64,000 bases of DNA from contig NZ_CADFEI010000020.1 in NCBI RefSeq assembly GCF_902833225.1, forward strand, positions 62,001 to 126,000, read 5' to 3'. This DNA comes from Burkholderia sp. BCC1644. GTDB taxonomy: Bacteria > Pseudomonadota > Gammaproteobacteria > Burkholderiales > Burkholderiaceae. Both the position numbers and the translations under genes were made by a program. Positions 51,821-60,166 of this stretch are shown here, one piece after another (position 1 is the first letter of the stretch; the number at the start of each line of letters is the position of its first letter). A model generated the notes under the pieces. It saw nothing but the letters and a program-made list of their open reading frames with translations, searched no databases and was not told where the DNA came from.

Positions 51821-51937
51821 CAGTTTCGTTGACATGACGCACCCGCGGCGTGGCCGGCTCGCTCATTCAGAACGAACCGCCGCGCCGTTTGCGCGTCTGA
51901 GCATCATTTAACCGATCCCACGCGCCCGGCGCCGACC

Positions 51938-53005
51938 ATGGAATACAGTCCGCCGCCCCTCTTCAAGCAAGGTCCGCCCGCGCTCGCGCGGCTCATCTTC
52001 TTCGTTGCCCTCGCCATCGCGCTCCTCGTATCGGACGCGCGCTTCAGCACGCTCGAAATCCTCCGCGGCGTGCTCGGCACCGTGCTCTATCCGCTGCAGC
52101 GCGCGGCGCTCGTGCCGCGCGACCTGTTCATGGGCGCGGCCGACATCGCCGTCACCGGCGCATCGCTGCGCCACGAGAACGACGATCTCCGCAAACGCAA
52201 CCTGCAGCTGTCCACGCAGGCCAACCAGGCCGCCGTGCTCACGCAGGAAAACGCGCACCTGCGCGCGGTGCTCGAGCTGCGCCAGCACATCGCGACGCAA
52301 TCGACGCCGGTCGAGATCCAGTACGACACCAGCGATCCGTTCACGCAGAAAATCGTGATCGGGCAAGGTTCGCAGCAGGGCATCCAGAACGGCTCGCCCG
52401 TCGTCAGCGAAGACGGCGTGATCGGCCAGGTCACGCGCGTGTTCCCGCTGCAGGCCGAAGTCACGCTGGTCACCGACCGCGATCTCGCGATTCCCGTGCA
52501 AGTGCTGCGCACCGGCCTGCGCAGCGTGATCTACGGCACGCCGAAGGGCGATTCGCTCGATCTGCGCTTCGTGCCGACGAGCGCGGATCTCGTCGCCGGC
52601 GACGAGCTCGTCACGAGCGGCCTCGACGGCGTCTATCCGCCCGGCCTGCCGGTCGCGAAGGTCGCGCGCGTCGACAAGCTCGCCGATACCGCCTTCGCGC
52701 GCGTGACCTGCGCGCCGATCGCCGCCGTGCGCGGCGCGCGCCAGATGCTCGTGCTGCATTACCAGAACGACATCCCGCCGCGCCCGGCCGAGCCCGATCC
52801 GGCCGCCGAGAAGAACGCGAAGGGCAAGAAGGGCGCGAAAGCCGCCGCGAAGGGCGAGAAGGCAGACAAGGCCGACGCGAACGCGAAGCCGGCCGCCGCG
52901 GCCCAGCCCGCCGCGAAGCCTGCGCCAGCGGCGCCCGCCGCCTCCGGCAAACCGGCCACCGCGCCCGCGAAGCCCGCGGCGGGGCAACCAGGAGCCCAGC
53001 GATGA
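51938..53005 (+). CDS. mreC: MreC, rod-shape-determining protein
   Basis: A 355-residue protein. The N-terminal membrane helix is ARLIFFVALAIALLVSDARF (about 17-36), a coiled coil follows at 70-115 (LRHENDDLRKRNLQLSTQANQAAVLTQENAHLRAVLELRQ), then the beta-rich periplasmic domain with VTRVFPLQAEVTLVTDRDLAIPVQV. The C-terminal tail beyond about residue 275 is low-complexity Lys/Ala/Pro (EKNAKGKKGAKAAAKGEKADK...), longer than usual. It scaffolds PBP2 and MreD. Confidence 0.95.
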   Translation: MEYSPPPLFKQGPPALARLIFFVALAIALLVSDARFSTLEILRGVLGTVLYPLQRAALVPRDLFMGAADIAVTGASLRHENDDLRKRNLQLSTQANQAAVLTQENAHLRAVLELRQHIATQSTPVEIQYDTSDPFTQKIVIGQGSQQGIQNGSPVVSEDGVIGQVTRVFPLQAEVTLVTDRDLAIPVQVLRTGLRSVIYGTPKGDSLDLRFVPTSADLVAGDELVTSGLDGVYPPGLPVAKVARVDKLADTAFARVTCAPIAAVRGARQMLVLHYQNDIPPRPAEPDPAAEKNAKGKKGAKAAAKGEKADKADANAKPAAAAQPAAKPAPAAPAASGKPATAPAKPAAGQPGAQR

Positions 53006-53514
53006 ACCGCCCGCAATACATCCTGCAGCCGGTCAATCCGTACTTCATCGTCTTCAGCCTCGCCGCCGCGTTCCTGCTGAACCTGATGCCGTGGGGCCGC
53101 CTGCCCGGCGTGCCCGACTTCGTCGCGCTCGTGCTGCTGTTCTGGAACATCCACCAGCCGCGCAAGGTCGGGATGGGCGTCGCGTTCCTGCTCGGCATCC
53201 TGATGGACGTGCATGACGCGGGGCTGCTCGGCGAGCACGCGCTCGCCTATACGTTGCTGTCGTACGGCGCGATCACGATCCACCGCCGCGTGCTGTGGAT
53301 GCCGATCGGCGTGCAGGTGCTGTATGTCACGCCGCTGCTCGTCGTCGCGCAGCTCGTGCCGTTCGTGATCCGTCTCGTGATGGGCGCCGCGTTCCCCGGC
53401 TGGCGCTACCTCGTCGACGGCTTCGTCGAAGCCGCGCTGTGGCCGATCGCGAGCCACCTGCTGCTGATGCCGCAACGCCGCCCGGTCGACCCGGACGATA
53501 CGCGCCCCATCTGA
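53002..53514 (+). CDS. mreD: MreD, rod-shape-determining membrane protein
   Basis: A 170-residue integral membrane protein with about five helices (PYFIVFSLAAAFLLNLMPWG, FVALVLLFWNIHQPRKVGMGVAFLLGILMDVHDAGLLGEHALAY...). The segments HQPRKVGMGVAFLLGILMDV match MreD. Its start overlaps the mreC stop by 4 bp. Confidence 0.93.
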   Translation: MNRPQYILQPVNPYFIVFSLAAAFLLNLMPWGRLPGVPDFVALVLLFWNIHQPRKVGMGVAFLLGILMDVHDAGLLGEHALAYTLLSYGAITIHRRVLWMPIGVQVLYVTPLLVVAQLVPFVIRLVMGAAFPGWRYLVDGFVEAALWPIASHLLLMPQRRPVDPDDTRPI

Positions 53515-53608
53515 GCCGGACCGACCTTGAATACCCGCCGCCCCCACGCCCGTTGCGCCCAGGGGCGGCACCTCGCCCGCCCGCGCGGGCCGGATCGACT
53601 GTAACCGC

Positions 53609-55894
53609 ATGACCGAATTCAACGACACCCAACAGCAGCTCTCGAAGTTCCGCCTGCGCGTCGCGGCGGCGGGCGTGTTCGTGTTCGTCTGCTTCGGGCT
53701 GCTCGCGAGCCGCTTCTTCTACCTGCAGCTGATGCAGCACGGCAAATACGCGCTGCAGGCCGAGGAAAACCGCATCTCGGTCGCGCCGATCGTGCCGAAC
53801 CGCGGGATCATCACCGACCGCAACGGCGTGATCCTCGCGAAGAACTATTCGGCGTACACGCTCGAGATCACGCCGTCGAAGCTCGACGACACGCTCGACA
53901 ACACGATCGACAAGCTGTCCGAGATCATCCCGATCGACGCGCGCGACCGCCGCCGCTTCAAGAAGCTGCAGGAAGACTCGAAGAACTTCGAGAGCCTGCC
54001 GATCCGCACGCGGCTCACCGACGCGGAAGTCGCGCGCTTCACCGCGCAGCGCTTCCGCTTCCCCGGCGTCGACGTGCGCGCGCGGCTGTTCCGCCAGTAC
54101 CCGCTCGGCATGACGGCCGCGCACGTGATCGGCTACATCGGCCGGATCTCGAAGCGCGACCAGGATCGCATCGACGCGATGAGCGACGACAACGACAGCG
54201 ATCAGGAAAACTACGATCCGCGCCGCGACGCGAACAACTACAAGGGCACCGACTACATCGGCAAGATCGGCGTCGAGCAGAGCTACGAAACCGAGCTGCA
54301 CGGGCTGACCGGCTTCGAGGAAGTCGAGGTGACGGCCGGCGGCCGGCCGGTGCGCACGCTGTCGCGCACGCAGGCGACGCCCGGCAACAACCTCGTGCTG
54401 TCGCTCGACATCGGGCTGCAGCAGGCCGCCGAGCAGGCGTTCGCCGGCAAGCGCGGCGCGCTCGTCGCGATCGAGCCGAAGACGGGCGACGTGCTCGCCT
54501 TCGTGTCGTCGCCGAGCTTCGATCCGAATTCGTTCGTCGACGGCATCGACCAGCAGACCTGGGACGAGCTGAACAACTCGACCGACAAGCCGCTCCTGAA
54601 CCGCCCGCTGCACGGTACCTACCCGCCCGGCTCGACGTACAAGCCGTTCATGGCGCTCGCGGGCCTGACGCTCGGCAAGCGCACGCCGGGCTGGGGCTTC
54701 CAGGATCCCGGCTACTTCACCTTCGGCGGCCACACGTTCCGCAACGACGTGCGCTCCGGCCAGGGCTGGGTCGACATGAACAAGGCGATCATGGTGTCGA
54801 ACGACACCTACTTCTACATGCTCGCGCGCGACCTCGGCGTGAACTCGATCGCGAACTTCATGAAGCCGTTCGGCTTCGGCCAGATCACCGGGATCGACAT
54901 CCAGGGCGAGGCGCGCGGGATCCTGCCGTCGACCGACTGGAAGAAGAAGGCGTTCAAGAAGGCCGCGCAGCAGAAGTGGTTCGACGGCGAGACGATCAGC
55001 CTCGGGATCGGCCAGGGCTACAACTCGTTCACGATCCTGCAGCTCGCACACGCGACCGCGACGCTCGCGAACAACGGCGTCGTGATGAAGCCTCACCTCG
55101 TGAAGGAAGTCGAGGATCCGATCACGCGCGGGCGCCACCTGACCGTGCCGAAGGAAAGCGAAGTGATCCCGCTCAAGCAGGCCGACATCGACGTCGTGAA
55201 GCGCGGCATGGAGAACGTGATCGAGAACCCGTCCGGCACGGCATACAAGGTGTTCCGCGGCGCGCCGTACCTCGCGGCCGGCAAGACCGGTACCGCGCAG
55301 GTGTTCTCGCTGCAGGGCTCGAACTACAAGGGCCACCTGCTCGCCGAGCACCTGCGCGACCACGCGCTGTTCATCGCGTATGCGCCGGTCGACCACCCGC
55401 AGATCGCCGTCGCGCTGGTCGTCGAGAACGGCGGCTGGGGCGCGCAGGCCGCGGGCCCGATCGCGCGCCGCGTGCTCGACTACTACCTGATCGACCGCCA
55501 GAACCCGAAGAACGAGGCTGCGGCCGTGGCGGCCGCCGCGTCGGCGACCGAACCCATCAGTGCGCCGGTGATCGGCGACGCGACCAAGCCCGCCGCCGTC
55601 GCGGCCGGCTTCACGGCGTTGCCGCAGCCGGTCGTGCCGAACGCGGCCAGCGCGGCGGATGCGGCATCGGCTGCGTCCGCGGCCGCCGCATCGGACGCGG
55701 CCGGCGCCAGCGCGGCCCAGCCGGCCGACGCGAGCGCCGCGGCGCCGAGGGCCGCGAGCCTGCCGCCGATCCGGCGCCCGCACCGGCCGCGCCGCCCCGC
55801 CAGCGACGCGCAGCCGCTCGTCGCCACGCCGCGGGACGACAACCACCGTGCGACGGCCCCCGCGAAAGCGGCGGACGCCGGCACCGCTCATTAA
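53609..55894 (+). CDS. mrdA: MrdA (PBP2), elongasome transpeptidase, with long Ala-rich tail
   Basis: A 761-residue class B penicillin-binding protein. After one membrane helix (RVAAAGVFVFVCFGLLASRFFYL) comes the dimerisation domain, then the transpeptidase with nucleophile Ser342 in YPPGSTYKPFMA, the SxN motif in VSNDTYFYM and KTG in AGKTGTAQVFSL. The folded part ends near residue 630 (RVLDYYLIDRQNPKNEAA); an Ala/Pro/Arg-rich tail of about 125 residues follows, unusual for the family. It is followed 11 bp later by rodA. Confidence 0.95.
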   Translation: MTEFNDTQQQLSKFRLRVAAAGVFVFVCFGLLASRFFYLQLMQHGKYALQAEENRISVAPIVPNRGIITDRNGVILAKNYSAYTLEITPSKLDDTLDNTIDKLSEIIPIDARDRRRFKKLQEDSKNFESLPIRTRLTDAEVARFTAQRFRFPGVDVRARLFRQYPLGMTAAHVIGYIGRISKRDQDRIDAMSDDNDSDQENYDPRRDANNYKGTDYIGKIGVEQSYETELHGLTGFEEVEVTAGGRPVRTLSRTQATPGNNLVLSLDIGLQQAAEQAFAGKRGALVAIEPKTGDVLAFVSSPSFDPNSFVDGIDQQTWDELNNSTDKPLLNRPLHGTYPPGSTYKPFMALAGLTLGKRTPGWGFQDPGYFTFGGHTFRNDVRSGQGWVDMNKAIMVSNDTYFYMLARDLGVNSIANFMKPFGFGQITGIDIQGEARGILPSTDWKKKAFKKAAQQKWFDGETISLGIGQGYNSFTILQLAHATATLANNGVVMKPHLVKEVEDPITRGRHLTVPKESEVIPLKQADIDVVKRGMENVIENPSGTAYKVFRGAPYLAAGKTGTAQVFSLQGSNYKGHLLAEHLRDHALFIAYAPVDHPQIAVALVVENGGWGAQAAGPIARRVLDYYLIDRQNPKNEAAAVAAAASATEPISAPVIGDATKPAAVAAGFTALPQPVVPNAASAADAASAASAAAASDAAGASAAQPADASAAAPRAASLPPIRRPHRPRRPASDAQPLVATPRDDNHRATAPAKAADAGTAH

Positions 55895-55905
55895 CGGAGA
55901 AAGGC

Positions 55906-57054
55906 ATGCAATTCGACAAGCGCGCCTGGCTCGACAAGATCAAGCAGATGTTCGCGGGCTTCGACCGCCCGCTCGCCCTCATCGTGTTCCTGCTGCTGTG
56001 CGTCGGCATCGTCACGCTGTACAGCGCGGCGATCGACATGCCGGGCCGCGTAGAGGACCAGTTGCGCAACATCCTGCTGACGTTCGTGCTGATGTGGGTG
56101 ATCGCCAACATCCCGCCGACCACGCTGATGCGCTTCGCGGTCCCGCTCTACACGTTCGGGGTCGCGCTGCTGATTGCCGTCGCGCTGTTCGGGATGACCA
56201 AGAAGGGGGCAAAGCGCTGGCTGAACGTCGGCGTCGTGATCCAGCCGTCTGAAATCCTCAAGATCGCGACACCGCTGATGCTCGCGTGGTACTACCAGCG
56301 CCGCGAGGGCGGGGTGCGCTGGTACGACTTCCTCGCCGCGTTCGGGATCCTGATGGTGCCGGTCGGGCTGATCGCGAAGCAGCCCGACCTCGGCACGGGC
56401 CTGCTCGTGTTCGCGGCCGGTTTCTTCGTGATCTACCTCGCCGGCCTGTCGTTCAAGCTGATCGTGCCGGTGCTCGTCGCGGGCGTGATCGCGGTCGGCT
56501 CGATCGCCGTGTTCGAGCAGCGCATCTGCCAGCCCGAAGTGCAGTGGCCGCTGATGCACGACTACCAGAAGCACCGCGTGTGCACGCTGCTCGACCCGAC
56601 CTCCGATCCGCTCGGCAAGGGCTTCCACACGATCCAGGCCGTGATCGCGATCGGCTCGGGCGGCGTACTCGGCAAGGGCTACCTGAAAGGCACGCAGGCG
56701 CACCTCGAATTCATTCCCGAAAAGCACACCGACTTCATCTTCGCGGTGTTCTCGGAGGAATGGGGGCTCGTCGGCGGGCTCGTGCTGCTGACGCTGTACA
56801 TGGCGCTGATCGCGCGCGGGCTCTACATCGCCGCGCAGGGCGCGACGCTGTTCGGCCGCCTGCTCGCGGGCTCGCTCACGCTCGCGTTCTTCGTCTACGC
56901 GTTCGTCAACATCGGAATGGTGAGCGGCGTGCTGCCGGTCGTCGGCGTGCCGCTGCCGTTCATGAGTTACGGCGGCACCGCGCTCACGACGCTCGGCATC
57001 GCGATCGGGATGATCATGAGCGTCGGGCGGCAGCGGCGGCTGATGAAGAGCTGA
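55906..57054 (+). CDS. rodA: RodA (MrdB), SEDS peptidoglycan polymerase
   Basis: A 382-residue SEDS-family membrane glycosyltransferase with about ten helices. It has AKRWLNVGVVIQPSEILKIATPLMLAWY, LIAKQPDLGTGLLVFAAGF, FIPEKHTDFIFAVFSEEWGLVGG and the terminal PVVGVPLPFMSYGGTALTTLGIAIGMIMSV. It polymerises glycan strands with PBP2. The start MQFDKRAWLDKIKQMF is preceded by AACGGAGAAAGG. Last gene of the operon. Confidence 0.95.
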   Translation: MQFDKRAWLDKIKQMFAGFDRPLALIVFLLLCVGIVTLYSAAIDMPGRVEDQLRNILLTFVLMWVIANIPPTTLMRFAVPLYTFGVALLIAVALFGMTKKGAKRWLNVGVVIQPSEILKIATPLMLAWYYQRREGGVRWYDFLAAFGILMVPVGLIAKQPDLGTGLLVFAAGFFVIYLAGLSFKLIVPVLVAGVIAVGSIAVFEQRICQPEVQWPLMHDYQKHRVCTLLDPTSDPLGKGFHTIQAVIAIGSGGVLGKGYLKGTQAHLEFIPEKHTDFIFAVFSEEWGLVGGLVLLTLYMALIARGLYIAAQGATLFGRLLAGSLTLAFFVYAFVNIGMVSGVLPVVGVPLPFMSYGGTALTTLGIAIGMIMSVGRQRRLMKS

Positions 57055-57080
57055 CCGCGCGGCCTGCACCGCAGTCAAGG

Positions 57081-57107
57081 AAAACGGCGCCCCTGGGCGC
57101 CGTTTTT
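57081..57107. terminator. terminator after rodA
   Basis: AAAACGGCGCCC, short loop, GGGCGCCGTTTTT: a strong stem with T5, 27 bp after rodA. It can also serve the converging Sel1-repeat gene. Confidence 0.92.
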
Positions 57108-57135
57108 CATCGGGCGGACCGAACGCCGCGTGCGC

Positions 57136-57888
57136 TCACTGCGGCGGCGCATGCGGCCCGCCCGGCTCCGCCCCGCCGCCCGACGCCGGCCCCTGCGACT
57201 TCAGCCGTGCGCTCAGCTCCTTGAATTTCAGCCCGGCCGTCTCGTCGCCCTGTGCGGCCGCCGCCGCGTAATATGCCCGCGCGATGTTCAGGTTCTGCGC
57301 GACGCCGTCGCCGCCGCGCTCGTAGAACGACGCGGTCACGTACTGCGCGGTCGGCTCGCCCGCGTCGGCGGCCTGCTTGTACCACGCGAACGCCTGCCGG
57401 TTGTCGCGCGGCGTGCCGCGCCCGTCGAGGAACTGGTTCGCGAGCGACAGCGCGGCCTGCACGTGCCCCTGCTTCGCCGCGCGCAGGAACCAGCGGTGCG
57501 CTTCGACCGGATTGCGCGCGACGAACTCGCCGTCGTCGAACATCCGGCCGTACACGTACTGCGCATGCGACATGTTCGCGTCGGCCGCGCGCTTCAGCCA
57601 GCGCAACCCTTCGTCGACGTTCGCGGTCACGCCTTCGCCCGTCAGCAGCATCATCGCGTAGTTGAATTGCGCGAGACGATCGCCGCGCTCGGCCGCGTCG
57701 TGGAACTGCACCAGCGCCGCGCGATAGTCACCGGCGTTGTAGTCGGCGACCGCCGATTGCGTCTCGCGCGACGGATCGGGCTTCTCTTGCGGCGCGCCCT
57801 GCGCGACCGCCGCGACACACAGGGCCCACAGGCCGAACATCACACCGATCCGCGCGCGCCCGCGGCACGCACCGTCACCGCCGTTCAT
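57136..57888 (-). CDS. exported Sel1-repeat (TPR-like) protein
   Basis: A 250-residue protein with a probable signal peptide (IGVMFGLWALCVAAVAQGA; an ATG at residue 17 is an alternative start). Then at least four Sel1-like repeats of about 36 residues are seen, e.g. AQFNYAMMLLTGEGVTANVDEGLRWLKRAADANMSHAQYVYG and AALSLANQFLDGRGTPRDNRQAFAWYKQAADAGEPTAQYV, and a Pro/Gly-rich tail. Sel1 proteins act as periplasmic scaffolds; partner unknown. Its start overlaps the end of the aldolase gene upstream by 4 bp. Confidence 0.85.
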   Translation of the reverse strand: MNGGDGACRGRARIGVMFGLWALCVAAVAQGAPQEKPDPSRETQSAVADYNAGDYRAALVQFHDAAERGDRLAQFNYAMMLLTGEGVTANVDEGLRWLKRAADANMSHAQYVYGRMFDDGEFVARNPVEAHRWFLRAAKQGHVQAALSLANQFLDGRGTPRDNRQAFAWYKQAADAGEPTAQYVTASFYERGGDGVAQNLNIARAYYAAAAAQGDETAGLKFKELSARLKSQGPASGGGAEPGGPHAPPQ

Positions 57889-58670
57889 GACCGTACCTCC
57901 TGCAGCGCCTGCCGCGTCGCGCGCAACAACCAGCTCACGTCCGCCGACACCGAGATCATCCGGTAACCGGCCTCGCGGTACTGGCGTGCAGCCGCCGTAT
58001 CGCCCGCGAAGATGCCGACCGCGACGCCGGCCTGCCTGCCGGCCGCGAGCACGCGCGCCATCGCGGTTTCGACGTCCGGGTGGCGGATGTCACCGAGATG
58101 CCCGAGGCTCGCCGCGAGATCGGCCGGGCCGACGAACAGGCAGTCGACGCCCGGCGTCGCCGCGATCCGCTCGACCTCGTCGACACCGCGCGCCGATTCG
58201 ATCTGCACGATCACCGCGACCTGCGCGTTGGCCGTCTGCACGTAATCGCGGCGCATGCCGAATGCCGCCGCGCGCACCATGCCCGCGACGCCGCGCAGCC
58301 CGTCGGGCGAATCGGGCGACGGATAGCGCGTGAGCCGCACCGCGTGCGCGGCTTCGTCGGGCGTCTCGATGGACGGAAACATCAGCGTGCGTGCGCCGGC
58401 GTCGAGCGCGCGCTTCACGAGCCACGGCTCGCGCGCCGGCACGCGCACGACGGGCTCGCTCGGCAGGTGCGCGGCCGCGATCGCACGCAGCTGCGAGGCC
58501 ACGTCGCGGCTGTCGTTCGGCGCGTGCTCCATGTCGATGCAGAGCCAGTCGTAGCCGGCATGCGCGAGCGCTTCCGCGGCCGATTCACTGCCGAGCGACA
58601 GCCACAGGCCGTACAGCGGATCGTCGCCGTCACGCAGGCGTTGTTTGAGGGAATTGGTGAGCGTGCTCAT
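57885..58670 (-). CDS. HpcH/HpaI-family class II aldolase
   Basis: A 261-residue aldolase/citrate lyase-like protein: LYGLWLSLGSESAAEALAHAGYDWLCIDMEHAPND, metal-binding Glu in VAVIVQIESARGVDEVERIAA and Asp in FVGPADLAASLGH. This family includes 2,4-dihydroxyhept-2-ene-1,7-dioate aldolase and 2-keto-3-deoxy-L-rhamnonate aldolase; the substrate here cannot be stated. Start MSTLTNSLKQRL at 58670; the extension upstream is Arg/Ser-rich and rejected. The Sel1 gene overlaps its stop by ATGA. Confidence 0.88.
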   Translation of the reverse strand: MSTLTNSLKQRLRDGDDPLYGLWLSLGSESAAEALAHAGYDWLCIDMEHAPNDSRDVASQLRAIAAAHLPSEPVVRVPAREPWLVKRALDAGARTLMFPSIETPDEAAHAVRLTRYPSPDSPDGLRGVAGMVRAAAFGMRRDYVQTANAQVAVIVQIESARGVDEVERIAATPGVDCLFVGPADLAASLGHLGDIRHPDVETAMARVLAAGRQAGVAVGIFAGDTAAARQYREAGYRMISVSADVSWLLRATRQALQEVRS

Positions 58671-58946
58671 CGATACGGCCTCCTGGACGGAACGGCAATC
58701 GAACGGGACAAGCAACAGGCGACGCGGGACACGACACGTCGTGCAGCGCAGCACGGCGGCGACACCGGGATCGCGCCCTGGAACGTTAGTCGGCGACGGG
58801 CAGCGGATCTGACAGCGCGCGCCGTGCGACGGCGCACGGGCGGATTGTCCGGTGCCACTCAACGATCATAGCGCGGCGTTACGCGGAATGTGGGAACAGG
58901 CGGGAAGCTGCGCCGGCGCGGATCGAAGCCGCGCGGCACGATGGCA
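58671..58946. other. intergenic region upstream of the aldolase gene
   Basis: No gene supported. Contains the aldolase promoter region; I see no clear operator or regulatory RNA. Open frames here are Arg-rich and spurious. Confidence 0.4.
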
Positions 58947-58976
58947 GGCAGCCCGCGCCGGCCGGCGCGGGCTGCC
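58947..58976. repeat. perfect 30-bp palindrome downstream of queD
   Basis: GGCAGCCCGCGCCGG followed at once by its exact reverse complement, 11 bp after the queD stop. It can form a 15-bp cruciform or hairpin and may terminate queD transcription, although no T-run follows. Confidence 0.75.
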
Positions 58977-58987
58977 AGGAAGGCGGA

Positions 58988-59440
58988 TCAGCGGCCGGGC
59001 TGGCGCTCGACGTCGGCCCAGCAGTTCGGCGTTTCGTACAGGCGTACGCGCTCGAGGCGCAGATTCACGCCGTAGTGCGCGTCGTACACGTTCGCGAGGA
59101 GGTCGAACGCGATCGCCGCGAGGTTCTCGACGGTCGGGATCCGGTCGATCACGACGGTCTTGTGGTCGGCCATCTGCTCGAGGAACGAGCGCACGACTTC
59201 GTCGCGCGCATAGACCAGGAACGCGTGGTCCCACTTGCTGACGAGGTGCTCCATCGCAAGCGCCTTCACGTCGGCGAAATCCATCACCATGCCGCGGTCG
59301 GGCGCCCCCTCGGTATCGACGAGATCGCCGCGCAGCGTGATTTCGAGCACGTAGCGATGGCCGTGCAGGTTCCTGCACTGGCTGCGGTGATCGGGGATGC
59401 GGTGGCCCGCGTCGAATTCGAGTTTTCGGGTAATCAGCAC
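58988..59440 (-). CDS. queD: QueD, 6-carboxytetrahydropterin synthase
   Basis: A 150-residue PTPS-fold enzyme in queuosine precursor synthesis. Zinc His ligands are in FDAGHRIP and LHGHRY; the catalytic Cys lies in SQCRNLHGH; DFADVKALAMEHLVSKWDHAFL matches the QueD branch. Last of three queC-queE-queD genes. Confidence 0.94.
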   Translation of the reverse strand: MLITRKLEFDAGHRIPDHRSQCRNLHGHRYVLEITLRGDLVDTEGAPDRGMVMDFADVKALAMEHLVSKWDHAFLVYARDEVVRSFLEQMADHKTVVIDRIPTVENLAAIAFDLLANVYDAHYGVNLRLERVRLYETPNCWADVERQPGR

Positions 59441-59458
59441 GATGTCAAAAGCCGTGGC

Positions 59459-60091
59459 TCAGGGAATGTTCAGATATTTGTGGGTCTGCATCGACAGCCG
59501 CCACTGCGGATGACGCTTGCACCAGTCGATCGCGAGCTTCGTATTGAGGTCGCGCGACGGGCCGTCCATCGGCTGGACCAGGAAGTACTCGAAGTCGAGC
59601 TTCGCATAGTCGGCCAGCCGCTGGTTGTCCTGCGGGATCACGACTTTCAGCTCGTTGCCCTTCGTGACGACGAGCGGCGCGTCGGCCTTCGGGCTCACGC
59701 AGATCCAGTCGATCGATTCGAGCACCGGCACCGAACCGTTGGTCTCGATCGCGATCTCGAAACCGGCCGCGTGCAGCGCGTCGACGAGCGGCTGGTCGAG
59801 CTGCAGCATCGGCTCGCCGCCCGTGCAGACGACGAAGCGATGCGCCTCGCCCTCCGGCCACAGGCTAGCGATCGTCGCGACGAGCGCTTCGGCATCCTTG
59901 AACTTGCCGCCGTTCTCGCCGTCGGTGCCGACGAAGTCGGTATCGCAGAAGCGGCACACGGCCTCCGCACGATCCTCTTCGCGGCCCGACCACAGGTTGC
60001 AGCCGGCAAACCGGCAGAACACGGCGGGCCGGCCCGCATTCGCGCCTTCGCCCTGCAACGTGTAGAAAATTTCCTTGACCGCGTAAGTCAT
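59459..60091 (-). CDS. queE: QueE, 7-carboxy-7-deazaguanine synthase
   Basis: A 210-residue radical-SAM enzyme making the 7-deazaguanine core. The cluster cysteines Cys31, Cys46 and Cys49 follow a CX14CX2C spacing rather than the usual CX3CX2C; that spacing is the one known from Burkholderia multivorans QueE. Also seen are LQGEGANAGRPAVFCRFAGC and the conserved CTGGEPMLQLD. It lies between queC and queD. Confidence 0.93.
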   Translation of the reverse strand: MTYAVKEIFYTLQGEGANAGRPAVFCRFAGCNLWSGREEDRAEAVCRFCDTDFVGTDGENGGKFKDAEALVATIASLWPEGEAHRFVVCTGGEPMLQLDQPLVDALHAAGFEIAIETNGSVPVLESIDWICVSPKADAPLVVTKGNELKVVIPQDNQRLADYAKLDFEYFLVQPMDGPSRDLNTKLAIDWCKRHPQWRLSMQTHKYLNIP

Positions 60092-60166
60092 CGTGCTTCG
60101 TCCGGCTCGCGCCGCTCGTTGTCGATCAGAATCCGTTATTCATTCGGTGCCGCCGGCGCACCCGCG

